This document shows, one piece after another, positions 47,196 to 58,611 of a stretch of DNA of 64,000 nucleotides (positions are counted from its first letter, which is position 1; each line of letters starts with the position of its first letter). The notes under the pieces are model-generated. The model did no database searches and was not told the DNA's origin. It was given only the letters and a program-made list of their open reading frames with translations. This DNA comes from Stenogyne calaminthoides (taxonomy: Eukaryota > Streptophyta > Magnoliopsida > Lamiales > Lamiaceae), in assembly GCA_037126765.1 (NCBI GenBank), contig JBBCBC010000007.1, positions 26,235,667-26,299,666 on the forward strand, in the 5' to 3' direction. A program made the translations under genes and the position numbers.

Positions 47196-47714
47196 TTTTT
47201 TTCGAAAATTCAACCCATATTACCGACGTACCCAATTTCTGTAATTACCGACGACTCAATTTTCGTCAATAATTACCGAAGAAACACTGACGACTTCGTA
47301 TAACGTCAATTAAATCCAGTGGATCACCGATAAAAAAATGTATTAGTGACGATCAAAATCCGTTGGTAATTAATGACTTGCTTTTTCCGTCGGTAAATTT
47401 TGTGACGAATAAAATAAAGACAAAAAAGCAGTTGTTGGTAATCCGTCGGTAGCTATATTTACCGATTGATTTCCGTTGGTAAATAACAATTTTTTTTTGT
47501 AGTGAGTAACAGTAATAGTAACAATAATAAAAAGAAAATAATCAACGGGCATGTTAAAGCCACATGTGTAAATGAGAAAATATAAAAATAAATGGAAAGT
47601 TGGAAATCATCCATGGCTTTAACCACTGTTCTGATATACTACTATTTTTTTTTGAGTTTTAGCTAGTAACGTACGTGATAAGACTTTGCATATTTATACT
47701 TGAAAGGTACTATT

Positions 47715-48175
47715 GAGAGTGCCACTAAACACACCCCAAAATCCTCTACCCCATTTATTAAGCACACCCTTATAAAATTTAAAAATTAACATGCATTACT
47801 AAACACACCCCATTTTTTTCCTATTATATATAAAAATAACATTTTTCTACCTTTCCTTTTCCAATTTTTGCTTATTTGATTTTTTTTATTTAGTTCATTT
47901 TAAAGATATAGTTACTGTTTTATTATTTTTATATTTTAATTTATTTTTTTCAAATTTTTTTTAATTATTTTTCCACGTATAATAATTTTAAAAAACTAGA
48001 CTAACAAAAAGTAAAGAATCAATTTTAAAGTGAAAAAACTTAGAGGACTAAAATCAAAATAAATAAAACTTTAAAGAAAGACAAAATAGTATCCCATATT
48101 TACATAGGATAACTTAGTCATTTTATATATATCTATTTTTGTTTTAAAAATTATGGGGTGTGTTTAGTGGCACTT
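47715..48175. mobile_element. hAT-like MITE with AGTGCCACTAAACACACCCC ends
   Basis: The inverted ends at 47718-47738 and 48154-48174 match perfectly over 21 bp. 'tactatt' borders both sides (47708-47714 and 48176-48182). The interior is AT-rich and non-coding, with an extra inner copy of the end word near 47793 ('actaaacacacccca'). Class by target size is a guess. Confidence 0.75.
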
Positions 48176-48227
48176 TACTATTAATTATATTATAATGCCA
48201 AATCACTGATAATTAAGAAACATACCT

Positions 48228-49510
48228 CCCCCTGCCATGACTTCCAAGTAGATAATGGGTCAGCCTGAATTTAAACAACCAAAAGAAACTTCATTCAAAT
48301 AACATATGTGTATTTATATAAGTACAACTGATAAATTAACCCATGGCTTTGGCATTTTCAATGGTAAGGTGAGGTAAAAAAATTTTACTTACAATACCTA
48401 GAAATGAAGTTTGAATTCGTGAAAACATATAAAGAAGAAATAAATCAAATCAAATCAAATAAATGAAATTAATCCTATAAATGAAGCAGCTTTAGTGCAA
48501 GCAGAAGAAAAGCTTGCACCTACTGAAATAGTCTCCATTGGTTAAACAAAATATTTGTAGTGAGAAGTACTTTGAATTTAATGCAAATAAACTAACATAA
48601 GTACATAACTATATAATTAAACTGATGATAAAGTAGGCATTTTCTTCTGCATGCTTTTTTTTTAATAAATATACATTTTTAATGAAAAAGGAAAATATAA
48701 CAAATCAAATTAAACAAAATGTTAGAATTTGCAATAATCAAAATGTTAGGCCTCACCTCAATGGGAGTCCAAACCTTTCTCACGTTCACAACTGCAATAA
48801 AAAAAAGATGTAGTATTAACTCAAAATGCATATTAACCACAAATTAAACGACCAATTAAGCAAACGTAACATTAATTAAATGTTCAACGTGCATACTAAA
48901 AGAGTAAATACGAAAAACCAAGAGAAAAAGATGAGAATATTTGAAAGGCAGTCACAGTGATATATACAACCATTCAACATGCAATAAATAAAATTTAAAA
49001 AATATATATAGATATAAATCCAGGAAATAGAAGATAAATAAATTAATATATCTGGCAATATTCAGTTAAAAACCAGGCTAAATGAAGAGTTGGGAGGATG
49101 CAAAACTAGGCAATATAAGAATCTCATAGTTAATCACATAGTTGGTATTGTGTGAACCAGTTTTACCGTGCATTGTTTTTTTCAACTAATACTTTATAAT
49201 GAAACAACTAGTACTGTTCAAAAAATTCACACAAAATGCAACTGGTTTACACGAGATTTGCCTTAATCACAAGCCCAAAAAAGAAATATATATTAAAAAA
49301 AAAAAAGCAATTAAATCAAGAAAAGTATTCATTGAAAAGAAAATCAAAATTTTACAAAAGCTCAAATCGAAGCTAGCTAAAACTAATTAAACACATAAAT
49401 TCCACTTCAAACTCACTTGAATAATTCAAAAATTCCAATTCAAATCAAAATTCCATGGAAATTAATAATAAAGCAAGATCAGAGGCGGAGAAGAAAGAGG
49501 GAAGTGATAT
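48228..49510 (-). pseudogene. Possible spliced gene remnant, unidentified
   Basis: On the minus strand there is a TATA-like run with a CT-rich leader ('cttccctctttcttctccgc', about 49500-49470), a donor at 'attcaa|gtgagt' (about 49419), then exon-like pieces with good borders: 'ttattgcag|TTGTGAACGTGAGAAAGG...CATTGAG|gtgagg' (48793-48758; VNVRKVWTPIE) and 'aattcag|GCTGACCC...GGGGGAG|gtatg' (48271-48228; ADPLSTWKSWQGE). I know no family that matches, and no start codon is evident. It may be a host gene fragment or a non-coding transcript. Confidence 0.3.
49150..49252. mobile_element. Third copy of the CAACTAATACT MITE family
   Basis: The left end GTGTGAACCAGTTTTACCG and inverted right end GTGTAAACCAGTTGC pair over about 15 bp. 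The core has 'caactaatactttataatga' and 'caactagtactgttca'. It is related to 17120-17287 and 14730-14964. No clear target duplication. Confidence 0.65.
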
Positions 49511-49626
49511 ATATAGTCGAATGCTACTACTAATTAAGTAACTTGCATGGCCTAACTAACTTGAGTTCACCGAATGCTACTAGATTCTTTATTTATTCCA
49601 ACACATCCTATGGATATATATTATTA

Positions 49627-50492
49627 TGTTGGATATTTATTTGTATTAGCTAGTTATTTTATTTGGGAAATTGTAATTTAAGTTTTTAAAGATATTGTAG
49701 CATCTATCAAGACAGTTGTGAGGGTCAAAACATGAAGTGAAGAATGATCAATTGTTGGCTCAAGTCAGTTTGGCTGAGGGCTTTCCGGAACCGGGTTCAG
49801 ATGCTGGAGAACCGGGCTCGTTCGCTGAACCAGACTATCAGTTGCAAAACTGGGAAATGGGCCGGTCCATTTTCTGATCTGTTTTATATAACATATTCAG
49901 TTATATTGGGTGGCGTGCGGAACAATTTTCAGAGGACGAATTGAACGGTTTTGAGTGGGTTAATCACCAAATTGGTTTGGGGTTTTCACTTGGTGGTTCA
50001 TTAGCTTTAAGTTTCATCTTTTACATTTCTTCTATTGGTGAGAGATTTGAGATATACACATTGAGTTAGGGTTCTTGGAGAGAAAAGCTTGAATCCGGTT
50101 TAATTCATGAGTGTTGTTGATTGTAATCTGTAGTTGATTACTCGTTTGATAGTGGAAGAGTGCCTCGATCCCGTGGATGTAGATCTTTTCTGATCAAACC
50201 ACATAAATTCTCTGATACTGTTTAGCTCTGCAAGTAATACCTTTATTTGCACGATCTAATACTAAGGCAGTAGTTTTAACAAGTGGCGCTATCTGTGGGA
50301 ACGCGGATTGAAAAATGAAGTCTATGAAGCTTGATGTAGAGAAGTTTACTGGGAAGAATGACTTCGGGCTATGGAAAAAAAGATGAAAGCCCTGTTGATT
50401 CAACATGGATTGGGAAATGCACTTCTACCAGCAGATCAATGGCCTGCGGCTTCATCAACAACTGCTGCTACAGATCTTGTTAAGAAGAACGA
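49627..50492 (+). mobile_element. Copia element C: 5' LTR and start of gag, cut by the SIRE array
   Basis: LTR 49627-50281 (655 bp) runs TGTTGGATATTT... to ...GTTTTAACA. It is followed by a primer-site-like 'agtggcgctatctgtgggaa' and then gag from ATG 50315 (MKSMKLDVEKFTGKNDFGLW, IQHGLGNALLPADQW). A one-base loss in an A-run at about 50380 breaks the frame. At 50493 the sequence changes abruptly to the SIRE-type LTR. The remainder of C is not in the window. Confidence 0.8.
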
Positions 50493-50967
50493 TGTTGGGA
50501 AATTTAGAGTTTTGATGAAAGTTCCAAAACACTTGTAATAAGACAAATCAGAACCTGTTAGCTGACTGATAAGCTAAATATCGGGTTAGGATGACCAGTT
50601 GATAATTATTGTATAGAACAACCGATGTAATAAATAGGTCACATATTGAGGGGAAACTCAATAAAGTCTTGAAGAAGATCAGATCAGACCATCAGTCAGA
50701 TGATCAGGTGAAGAAATGAAGATAAAGAACCAGATGACCTAAAGAACAGATGACTACCAGAAGATCAAGACCAGAAGACCTACATCAGTCGAGTCTGCTA
50801 AGTTGAAGCTAGGACAATTTGCACCAAAAGACTATCAGGTAGACTGATCAGGCCAGCTCTCAACTGGTGTCAACTGTTTCATGCACCAGATCATACGTAC
50901 TATCATATAAGAAGAATGTCAACCTTAGTTGATATACCAAACACTGAATCAGTGTATCTATTAACCA

Positions 50968-53900
50968 ATGAGGAGGTGTGACCTCGAAAAATACTGTGCT
51001 GCACACTCCAATCCAGTGATGCAGTATGAGGCACTGGAGTTCTTGAGAAATTTGGATGTGGTGACCCCTGGGGATGAACTTGTTTCATCGGTAAATGGAG
51101 AAGAGATCAAGGTTACTAATGCAAATATTGCTCGACTGTTCAATCTGCCGAAAGGGAAGATCTCACCTGCCCATTATAGAGAAAATGAAGATGAGCTGAT
51201 CAGAAATGAACTCTTCCGGGAGGCTGACAAACACCATACCTCAAACTTCGTCAGGCCGATGTTGAAAAGAAAATTCCGCCTGTTGTTTGACATTTTGTCA
51301 AAAACAATTATGAGCATATCTTTCAGCCCGGACGGATTAACGGCTGTCAAGATACATTGTTTGGCTGCTATTATCGATGGGGCCACAAATATTAACTGGG
51401 CTGGTTTTCTGAAGGCCATTCTGCTTCAAGAGCATAAAAATTTGGAGTTAATGACCAGAGACAGGTCTTTCTGAAGAAGAGAATAAGCAATTTCAACAAG
51501 GTTGCAGTCATTCTAATGGACAAAATGCCTAATGCTGAATGGGATCAGAATGGACTAAAGTTCTACAAGGCTTTTCTCTCAACCACAACTGCCATCTATG
51601 GCCCAGCTGATGATGATATGAAGGTGACAATCCAAAAAGGGAAAAGCAAGGAGGTCAAGCACGCTCAGAATCGCTGCTCCTCGGAAAGAAGAGACGACAC
51701 CTGGTGAAGGCTCAGGAAAAGATGCCAAAGAAAGCAAAACAGGCGCCGATGACTCTCTTCTTGGCAGACGAGTCAGAAGAAGAAGAGGGTTAATTCAACC
51801 TCGCCGCTCAAAAGCACATCATCAGTTGCCAAATCACGAGCATGGTCGGGCAGTGGAAAGCTCTTCTAATCCAAAGGAACAAGAGAAGGGCAAAAACGAG
51901 GCCAGATCACCTTCTCCTCAGCTTATGACTCCCTCCCCTTCTCCAGTCCACGAGCAGGTCAAGTCCTCAGTGGCCGAGCCAGATCAACCATTGATCCTAG
52001 GTTGGCATCAAACCGCTGATCTGCCACCACCATAAACCTCCTCCACACAACCCCCATTTCCAACCGAACAATCTATTCCAGGGTCCAGACCTTCGATGAC
52101 CATCACTGGGAAGTTGGCACGAATGCGGATTACGCCAGAAATTGATGGACTATACCCAAAACTGGAAGCTCATCCGGCTGTAAGGGACGACGTTCTGGAG
52201 ATCCTGACCTGGAGAGATCTCCGCTTGAAGAACTTCTCCGACTTCATAATTATTATTGAACAAATGGGAGAAGCTGATGAATTCGCTGACTACGACTTTG
52301 ATATGAGAAAGTCTGCTAAGGTCGGGCCCCCACCGAGCGAGATTTCCAGTCATTAAAGCCCCTCGATCAACAGGAAGCTGGGAAAAGTCGATACAGTTGA
52401 ATTGGAATCAGAGGAGGAAGCTCCACAACCCGAGACAGATGCTCATATGAAGGATGCAGGAGCTGCCGATGAAGGTGAGCCTGGTGTTACAGTTTATGAC
52501 CAGCCACCGTAGGCACAAATAACTGGCACTGATCAGGTGGTTCAAGATATTCCTGCTACTCACATAACCACATATCAGCTGCGGGAGATCAGATCGTGCT
52601 TCAAAGATCTCCTCAAGGAAGAAGTAGAAGGGGTGTTGGCTAACGCGGTTAGCAACACTATAACTGATCAGAGGCAGGCGGGTCTCAGGGAAATAAAGGA
52701 TCAATGGGAATTTGTTATTTCCCAGATTGAGACGATCAAAGATCAGTTTTCCCAAACCATGACCACCCTGACCACTGATATTAAGAAGACTTTTGCGAAA
52801 AGTTGGTCCAGGCTGATCAAAATCAGGTTTCTCTTATGATGGGCATTGACAAACTTGAAAAGACAGAGGATAAACTTGACAAGCTCATTCTTACCCTCTC
52901 GACTGCCGTCGATCTGCCAAATCCAAGCTGATCTCAAAGATCCAAGATTTAACTACTCAAGCTCAAGGATTAAATGCTTCCGATCTAAACAAGGCCATAT
53001 CCGTCAGCTTTGGCTCCCTGACTTCCCACCTCACTGCACTTTTTGATCAAACCAAAAAGGGGGAAGGCCAGGTTGAGAAACCAACTGATTATATTAAAAC
53101 AACAGAGGAGCTGATCCAAACAGTTGAGACTTATGGCCAAAGACTAGACCATCTTGATCTGTTCGCGAATGAAGTTTCTGAAAAGATGGAGAAGTCTAAG
53201 GCAAATAAGATGGCCGCCGGGGCTGGAACATCTAAAGCTACTGATCCTGAGAAACCAACTGATTATATTAAAACAACAGAGGAGCTGATCCAAACAATTG
53301 AGACTTATGGCCAAAGACTAGACCATCTTGATCTGTTCGCAAATGAAGTTTTTGAAAAGATGGAGAAGTCTAAGGCAAGGAAGATGGCCGCCGGGGCTGG
53401 AACATCTAAAGCTACTGATCCTGCTTCTCAAACAAAAAGAGTTACAAGAAGCACGGCGGGCCAGATACAAGCTGATAAGGAACTGGCAGAGAAACTCTCC
53501 AAAGAGCAAATTATTGAAGAAGCTCGGTTAAGTGAAGAGGAGAGGAGAGCTGAAAAAATGGCCAAGGCAGAAGGTCTTAAAAAGAAATACAGATCAAGGG
53601 CAAAAAAAGGTCTAGCTGGAAAGTCTGCAGCAGAACCACAACTGGCAGCAAGAATCGATGAAATCATTCCAAAAACTGCTGCTCATGCTGATAAGTTTGA
53701 AGAATGGAATAAGATAAGAGGTGAATGGCTCCTGGATGCCTTTGTTCTGGACTTAGTGCCGAAAGAAGAATCACCAGATGAGGAATTTCTCAACTGGTTG
53801 GAGAACAAGCATCCAAACTTTCTGAAGTATCTGGAGAATGAGGCCAGAAAGATAAATGTAAGAATAACCCATCAAGATTATGAGGTGATGGACTACTCGA

Positions 53901-53989
53901 AGAAGGCAGATGGCTCATTCGATAGATTGGCCTTTCAAAGATTCTACTTTGACATCCTGAGCAAGTCACAAATAACTGATCCTCAGTAG
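50968..53989 (+). pseudogene. SIRE env-like region (3' additional coding region)
   Basis: Open pieces at 50968-51474 (DLEKYCAAHSNPVMQYEALE...), 51826-52035, 52096-52356, 52537-52839 and 53186-53989 together form a long hydrophilic protein with Pro/Ser-rich middle and coiled-coil C-terminal part (Lys/Glu-rich, KLSKEQIIEEARLSEEERRA). I see no polymerase or protease motifs. Such a frame between pol and the 3' LTR is typical of SIRE elements; its function is unknown. Stops at 51472, 52033 and 52354 and frameshifts make it non-functional. The first ATG (50968) comes from LTR sequence at the recombination junction. Confidence 0.75.
53075..53422 (+). repeat. 174-bp in-frame tandem duplication in the env-like region
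   Basis: Units 53075-53248 and 53249-53422 are nearly identical ('gagaaaccaactgattatat' start, 'gctactgatcct' end). 174 is 58 codons, so the frame is kept and a predicted coiled-coil segment (EELIQT-ETYGQRLDHLDLF) is doubled. Confidence 0.95.
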
Positions 53990-54295
53990 ATCAACGATGT
54001 CAAGTGGAAACTGTACCGGATATTCAACGTGCCTCAAGATCAACGAGAGATGCCAGAAGGTTACATTCCAAGAGGGTAAAGATCAGAAGACTTTTAGGAT
54101 CAGTTGTACTTAATATTTTTAAACTTTTCAGATGTAACATGTAAACGACAAATCAGTTAAATGGAAAAGTTTATTTTTACTGATCCTAAGACAAATTCTC
54201 ATTGTCTTCTGATTTTCTATTCTTTACTGTTTTATAATAATGATCAACTGTTGTTGGTTTATCAGATGTTTTGGTTTCATCAAAAAAGGGGAAAT

Positions 54296-55799
54296 TGTTG
54301 GGAAATTTAGAGTTTTGATGAAAGTTCCAAAACACTTATAATAAGAAAAATCAGAACCTGTTAGCTGGCTGATAAGCTAGATATCGGGTTAGGATGACCA
54401 GTTGATAATTATTGTATAGAACAACTGATGTAATAGATAGGTCACATATTGAGGGGGAACTCAATAAAGTCTTGAAGAAGATCAGATCAGACCATCAGTC
54501 AGATGATCAGGTGAAGAAATGAAGATAAAGAACCAGATGACCAGAAGATCAGATGACTACCAGAAGATCAAGACCAGAAGACCTACATCAGTCGAGTCTG
54601 CTAAGTTGAAGCTAGGACAACTTGCACCAAAAGACTATCAGGTAGACTGATCAGTTTTATTTGATCAGGTCAACTCTCAACTGGTGTCAACTGTTTCATG
54701 CACCAGATCATACGTACTATCAGACAAGAAGAATGTCAACCTTAGTTGGTATACCAAACACTGAATCAGTGTATCTATTAACCAATGAGATCAAGACACG
54801 TACATACAGAGCTGACAATGCGGGATTTGGCGCTGCATAGTCAAACGGCTAGAAAGGACAAACATACATGCTTTCGGCCATGCCGTTCCTGAAGCACATC
54901 ACATCAAGCTTGCAAATCTACCTAAAATAGCCTGAAATTCAAATTGCTCTCCAACGGCTATTTGATTTCGAGGTCTATAAATATGGGATCACTCTTCATA
55001 GTGAAGACACATAAATTATCATCAAGCTCAAGCCATAAGTAAATTTCCGCACGAAGAACACAAAATTCAAGTTAATTTTATAAGTGTTCATCCCATTGTT
55101 CTTAGCATAGAAATCTCATCCTTTAGCTTTAGGCTACATAAACACTAGGATAGATTTCCAGTTGGAACAACAACAAATCTTTACCCAAACCCAAAAGTTA
55201 GGTTAAGTTTGTTTAGCAAGATTTCAGACTAGGGTTTCTAGTTCTGATTTCTGGGATCGGTTGAGTGAGAACTCTCTAAACATCTATTTGTTGTACTGTG
55301 TTGGACTAACACAATAAACTAAGTCCAGTTGGTTAAGTTGGTGCCCCTTGTGATAGGGAAGAGTGGACGTAGGACTGGTTGTCCGAACCACTATAAAAAT
55401 CTTGTGTGCCTTTACTTGTTCTTACATGTTTTACACAACTGCACACAACCTGAGTTTAAATTGCATACATATTCTGAGTTAGGACCAGTCTGCATCAAGC
55501 AACTGATCTGATCAGTTTGACACTTTAGTCATCTGATTGAAAACAGACTTCAGAATCCGATTCTCTAAAATTGGTTTTTCACGAGTTAAAACTAGCTTCC
55601 GCACATCAGTTAAACTGATAGACACCGAACTGATCTGCCATCAGGCGATCAGTAAGTTTGATATCAGTCCAAACTGATTCACACGCACTCTGATCAGGCA
55701 ACCTACCATCACACCTGATCTTGCACGAAAAGTTTTCAGAAGTCTATTCACCCCTCCCCTCTAGACTTCTGCCCTCACGGAACCCGTTCGGGACCTACA
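54296..55799 (+). repeat. Complete SIRE-type LTR (1.5 kb)
   Basis: It runs TGTTGGGAAATT... to ...GGGACCTACA with a TATA box (CTATAAATATGG, about 54974). The first part is a near copy of 50493-50972, which lacks about 13 bases of it. The 5' third is crowded with TGATCAG and related words. Confidence 0.9.
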
Positions 55800-55936
55800 A
55801 GTGGTATCAGAGCAGTGGTTCTACAGACCACTGGCTTTGAGTATCATCGGTTCTTGAGGAAGAACCATTGTGGTCACTTGAACAGATCTTTAAAAACCGT
55901 TTTTAAAACTTCATCTATTTTCAAAACTCACTAAGC

Positions 55937-58608
55937 ATGGATAATACATCTCGTATGTATCATGATCTAACCCAAGTTTTCTATTGATGAGTATGCAGAT
56001 TGGGTCATACTCATGAGCAATCATCTGGGAGCTATAAGCAACAAAATGATGGAAGTTCTTGAACAAGGACCTATCATTATCTACTACAATAATCCAGTTG
56101 AAGGAGGTGATCCAGAATTTCCAGTTGGAGCCAGAATCAGAAAGAGTCCTTCTCTGATGGATGCTGAGGAAAGGAAATTGTCCAATCTGGATACTGTGGC
56201 CAGACACATCTTTATGAAGACGATAGACAAGATAACCAGAGAAAAGATCAAGTACCTCAAGACTGCGAAGCAGATGTGGGATACTCTAGCTGAGATATGC
56301 GAAGAAAAGGACCAGATAAAGGACAACAGATTACAGGCCGAACTGGTTAAGTTTGAGAAACTCAAGATGCTGCCCAACGAGATGATCAACCAGCTAGATG
56401 GAAGGATTACCATGTCGATAAACAAGCTCAAAGAATTAGGACGTGAAATGACCGACAAGGACATCAACTACAAGATTCTGAGATCTTTAACGAAGAAATG
56501 GGATATGAAGGTTACGGTGATCAAGGACTGGCAGGATATAACGAAGATGAAGCCGAGCAGTTTGTTCTTAATCTGAAAGCTCATGAATTTGACTTGATTG
56601 AGAGAGGGCAAGAGGAAGATGATGAGTCATCTGGATAAACCACACCTGCAATAACAAAAGCAGTAGCATTCAAAAAAGGCAACAGCTGCTCAAAATCTTC
56701 TGAGCCTATTGGAAATATTGTTAGTCAAGCTGAACAGATTGCTCTACTCACCAGAAAGCTTGAAAGATCAAATATTCAATTGGGAAAGTATAGGAGATTC
56801 TACAAAGACTATCAGAATAACAGAGGAAGAGAAAGAAGATCGTCTGACAGATCACAGGAAAGAAACAAATCTGATGACAGAAGAGATGACCAAAGAGAAA
56901 AGAAAAGAGATGATCGTAATGAAGATTACAAATCAGAAAAGAGAAATTCAGATCAAAGGCAAATCGGGAAGTCACCTGACAAATCATACAGAAGACATGA
57001 CTCACTTGCCAGAAAAAGTTATGTGGAGTGAGGAGTCTGCTTCAACTGCCAGAAACCTGGTCATTACAGTGCAGACTGCCCTAACCTGACGCCTAGAGAA
57101 AGAGAAGATAAGAGAAACAGAAGAGAGCAACGATATAGAGATAGGAAGGCTATGGTTGCTGATACTACTGAAATAGACGACTCTTATCTGCCATCAGAAG
57201 ATTCTGGTTACTCATCTGTAGAAAACTTCTGCCTGATGAGCAATGCTGATGACTTCAACAACTTTGATGATCTGATGTTCTCATCTGATGATGACATCTG
57301 TCTCATGGCCAAGGAAGAAGATCAATCTGAGGTATCTTCTAAACCATCTGTGTTTTCTGTTTCCACACCAGCTGTGCTAAGCACACCTGCTGGAGAGATT
57401 GACCTGCAGCTCTACAGTGAGCAATTGCTTGATGATCTCTCCAATGCAGTAGAAACTTATACTATAGTGGAAGCTGAGAACGACAAGCTAAGGATAGAGA
57501 ATATTCAGCTTGTTAAAGAAAATGCTGCAAGAAAGGCTGCTGAACTGAAATCAGCTGAGACTATTCAGAAAATGACTACATAACTGGAGCTTCTGAAAGT
57601 CAGTTCCTCTGATCAGGATAAACTAATTAAGGAATAGCTAGCCATTAACAAACAACAAGTTGATGATCTCAAAATCCTTCAAGCTAAGTTTGATGAACTC
57701 TTCCGACTGCATGAGAGTCTAAAAGTTACTGAGGATAGTTTGCGTAAGAAAATAGAGGTTTTCACGAAATCATCTAAGACCGTTCAAGATTTGAAAAACT
57801 ATTTTTGAACGTCAACTAATAAGAAAGGAATTGGGTATGAAAACCCTTCTGCATCCTCAAAAGCCCGCCTGGTTCACTTTAGAAAAGTGTAATCAAACGA
57901 GTTTCTGATCAAGATACACGAAAAGCAAAATCTGTATCAGATAAGGGAAAATAATCAGCTGACCAGGTAAGGCAAGTGTTGGATCAGAAAGGGAACAAAA
58001 ATGGACCCCATCTGATCAAGCATCACCCGAGGAATCAACAGAAGAACCCTGTTCTTCTGAAGAAACCTCAACCTGATCAGCAGATTAGGAATCAGAAAAG
58101 ACAACATCTCAAAGGGAAATATGATCTGAAACCTAATCAGGTCAAGCTGCCTAACAAACAAGCTAAGGGTAAACTGCTAAGACCATCTATGCCAAAAAGA
58201 TATGAATCTTTTAATGGTAGCAGTCGTACCTACCCTTACAATCAGAAACCTAAGGCTGCTGCACCTGAGCCCCACTGGATTAAAAGAAGATAAATATCAA
58301 TAAAAAATCCCAAGTCTTCTGATTCATCCAATGCTCACACTAATAATCATACTGACCAGATTGCATATGAAGAGACGTATGATTATGTAGATGTTAATGG
58401 GAGACAAATCAAGCCCTCTGTTTTCAACAAAGGTGCCAGATTTGTTTGGATCCCGAAAGGTACTTCTAACCCCGCAGGACCCGATTCTACTGGGGTACCT
58501 AAAGCCTGATCTGATTGCAGGTTCGCGTGGATTTGGCCAATAAAGGAGGTGTACAAGCAACTATCTGGTACATTGATAGTGGATGCTCAAGGCACATGAC
58601 TGGAAGTG
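55937..58608 (+). pseudogene. SIRE-type gag and start of protease
   Basis: Gag starts at ATG 55937, with a stop at about 55988, then MSNHLGAISNKMMEVLEQ, TAKQMWDTLAEI, an Arg/Asp-rich linker, the CCHC knuckle GVCFNCQKPGHYSADC (about 57030) and a long acidic/coiled-coil tail (57152-57583). Protease follows with WYIDSGCSRHMTGS at about 58569-58609. There are stops near 56636, 57030, 57583 and 57638 and several frameshifts. The sequence is cut immediately after the protease motif. Confidence 0.88.
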
Positions 58609-58611
58609 ACT

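Larger units (their letters stand above)
32016..47504. mobile_element. CACTA (En/Spm) element, non-autonomous, split by nested retrotransposons
   Basis: The left end CACTAAAAAAAATTGTTAA and inverted right end CACTACAAAAAAAAATTGTT match, and the three-base duplication AGT flanks both (32013-32015 and 47505-47507). Subterminal repeats of the 'ccgtcggtaa'/'ttaccgacgg' type cluster at 32040-32240 and 47215-47480, as usual for CACTA elements. Without the copia insertion at 32783-46849 the element is about 1.4 kb, with no transposase. It therefore depended on an autonomous relative. Confidence 0.88.
50493..58611 (+). mobile_element. Recombinant SIRE-type copia array (D/E)
   Basis: Order: LTR fragment (50493-50972), env-like 3' region (about 50973-53989), polypurine tract (caaaaaaggggaaat, 54281-54295), complete LTR (54296-55799), primer site (gtggtatcagagc), gag and protease (55937-58608). 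This is two elements sharing one LTR, or one element rearranged: the left copy has lost two-thirds of its LTR and its entire gag-pol, while the right copy has gag-pol and no 3' LTR here. It is cut on the right by a non-coding repeat element. Elements of the SIRE group are known to carry an extra env-like frame 3' of pol. Confidence 0.85.
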
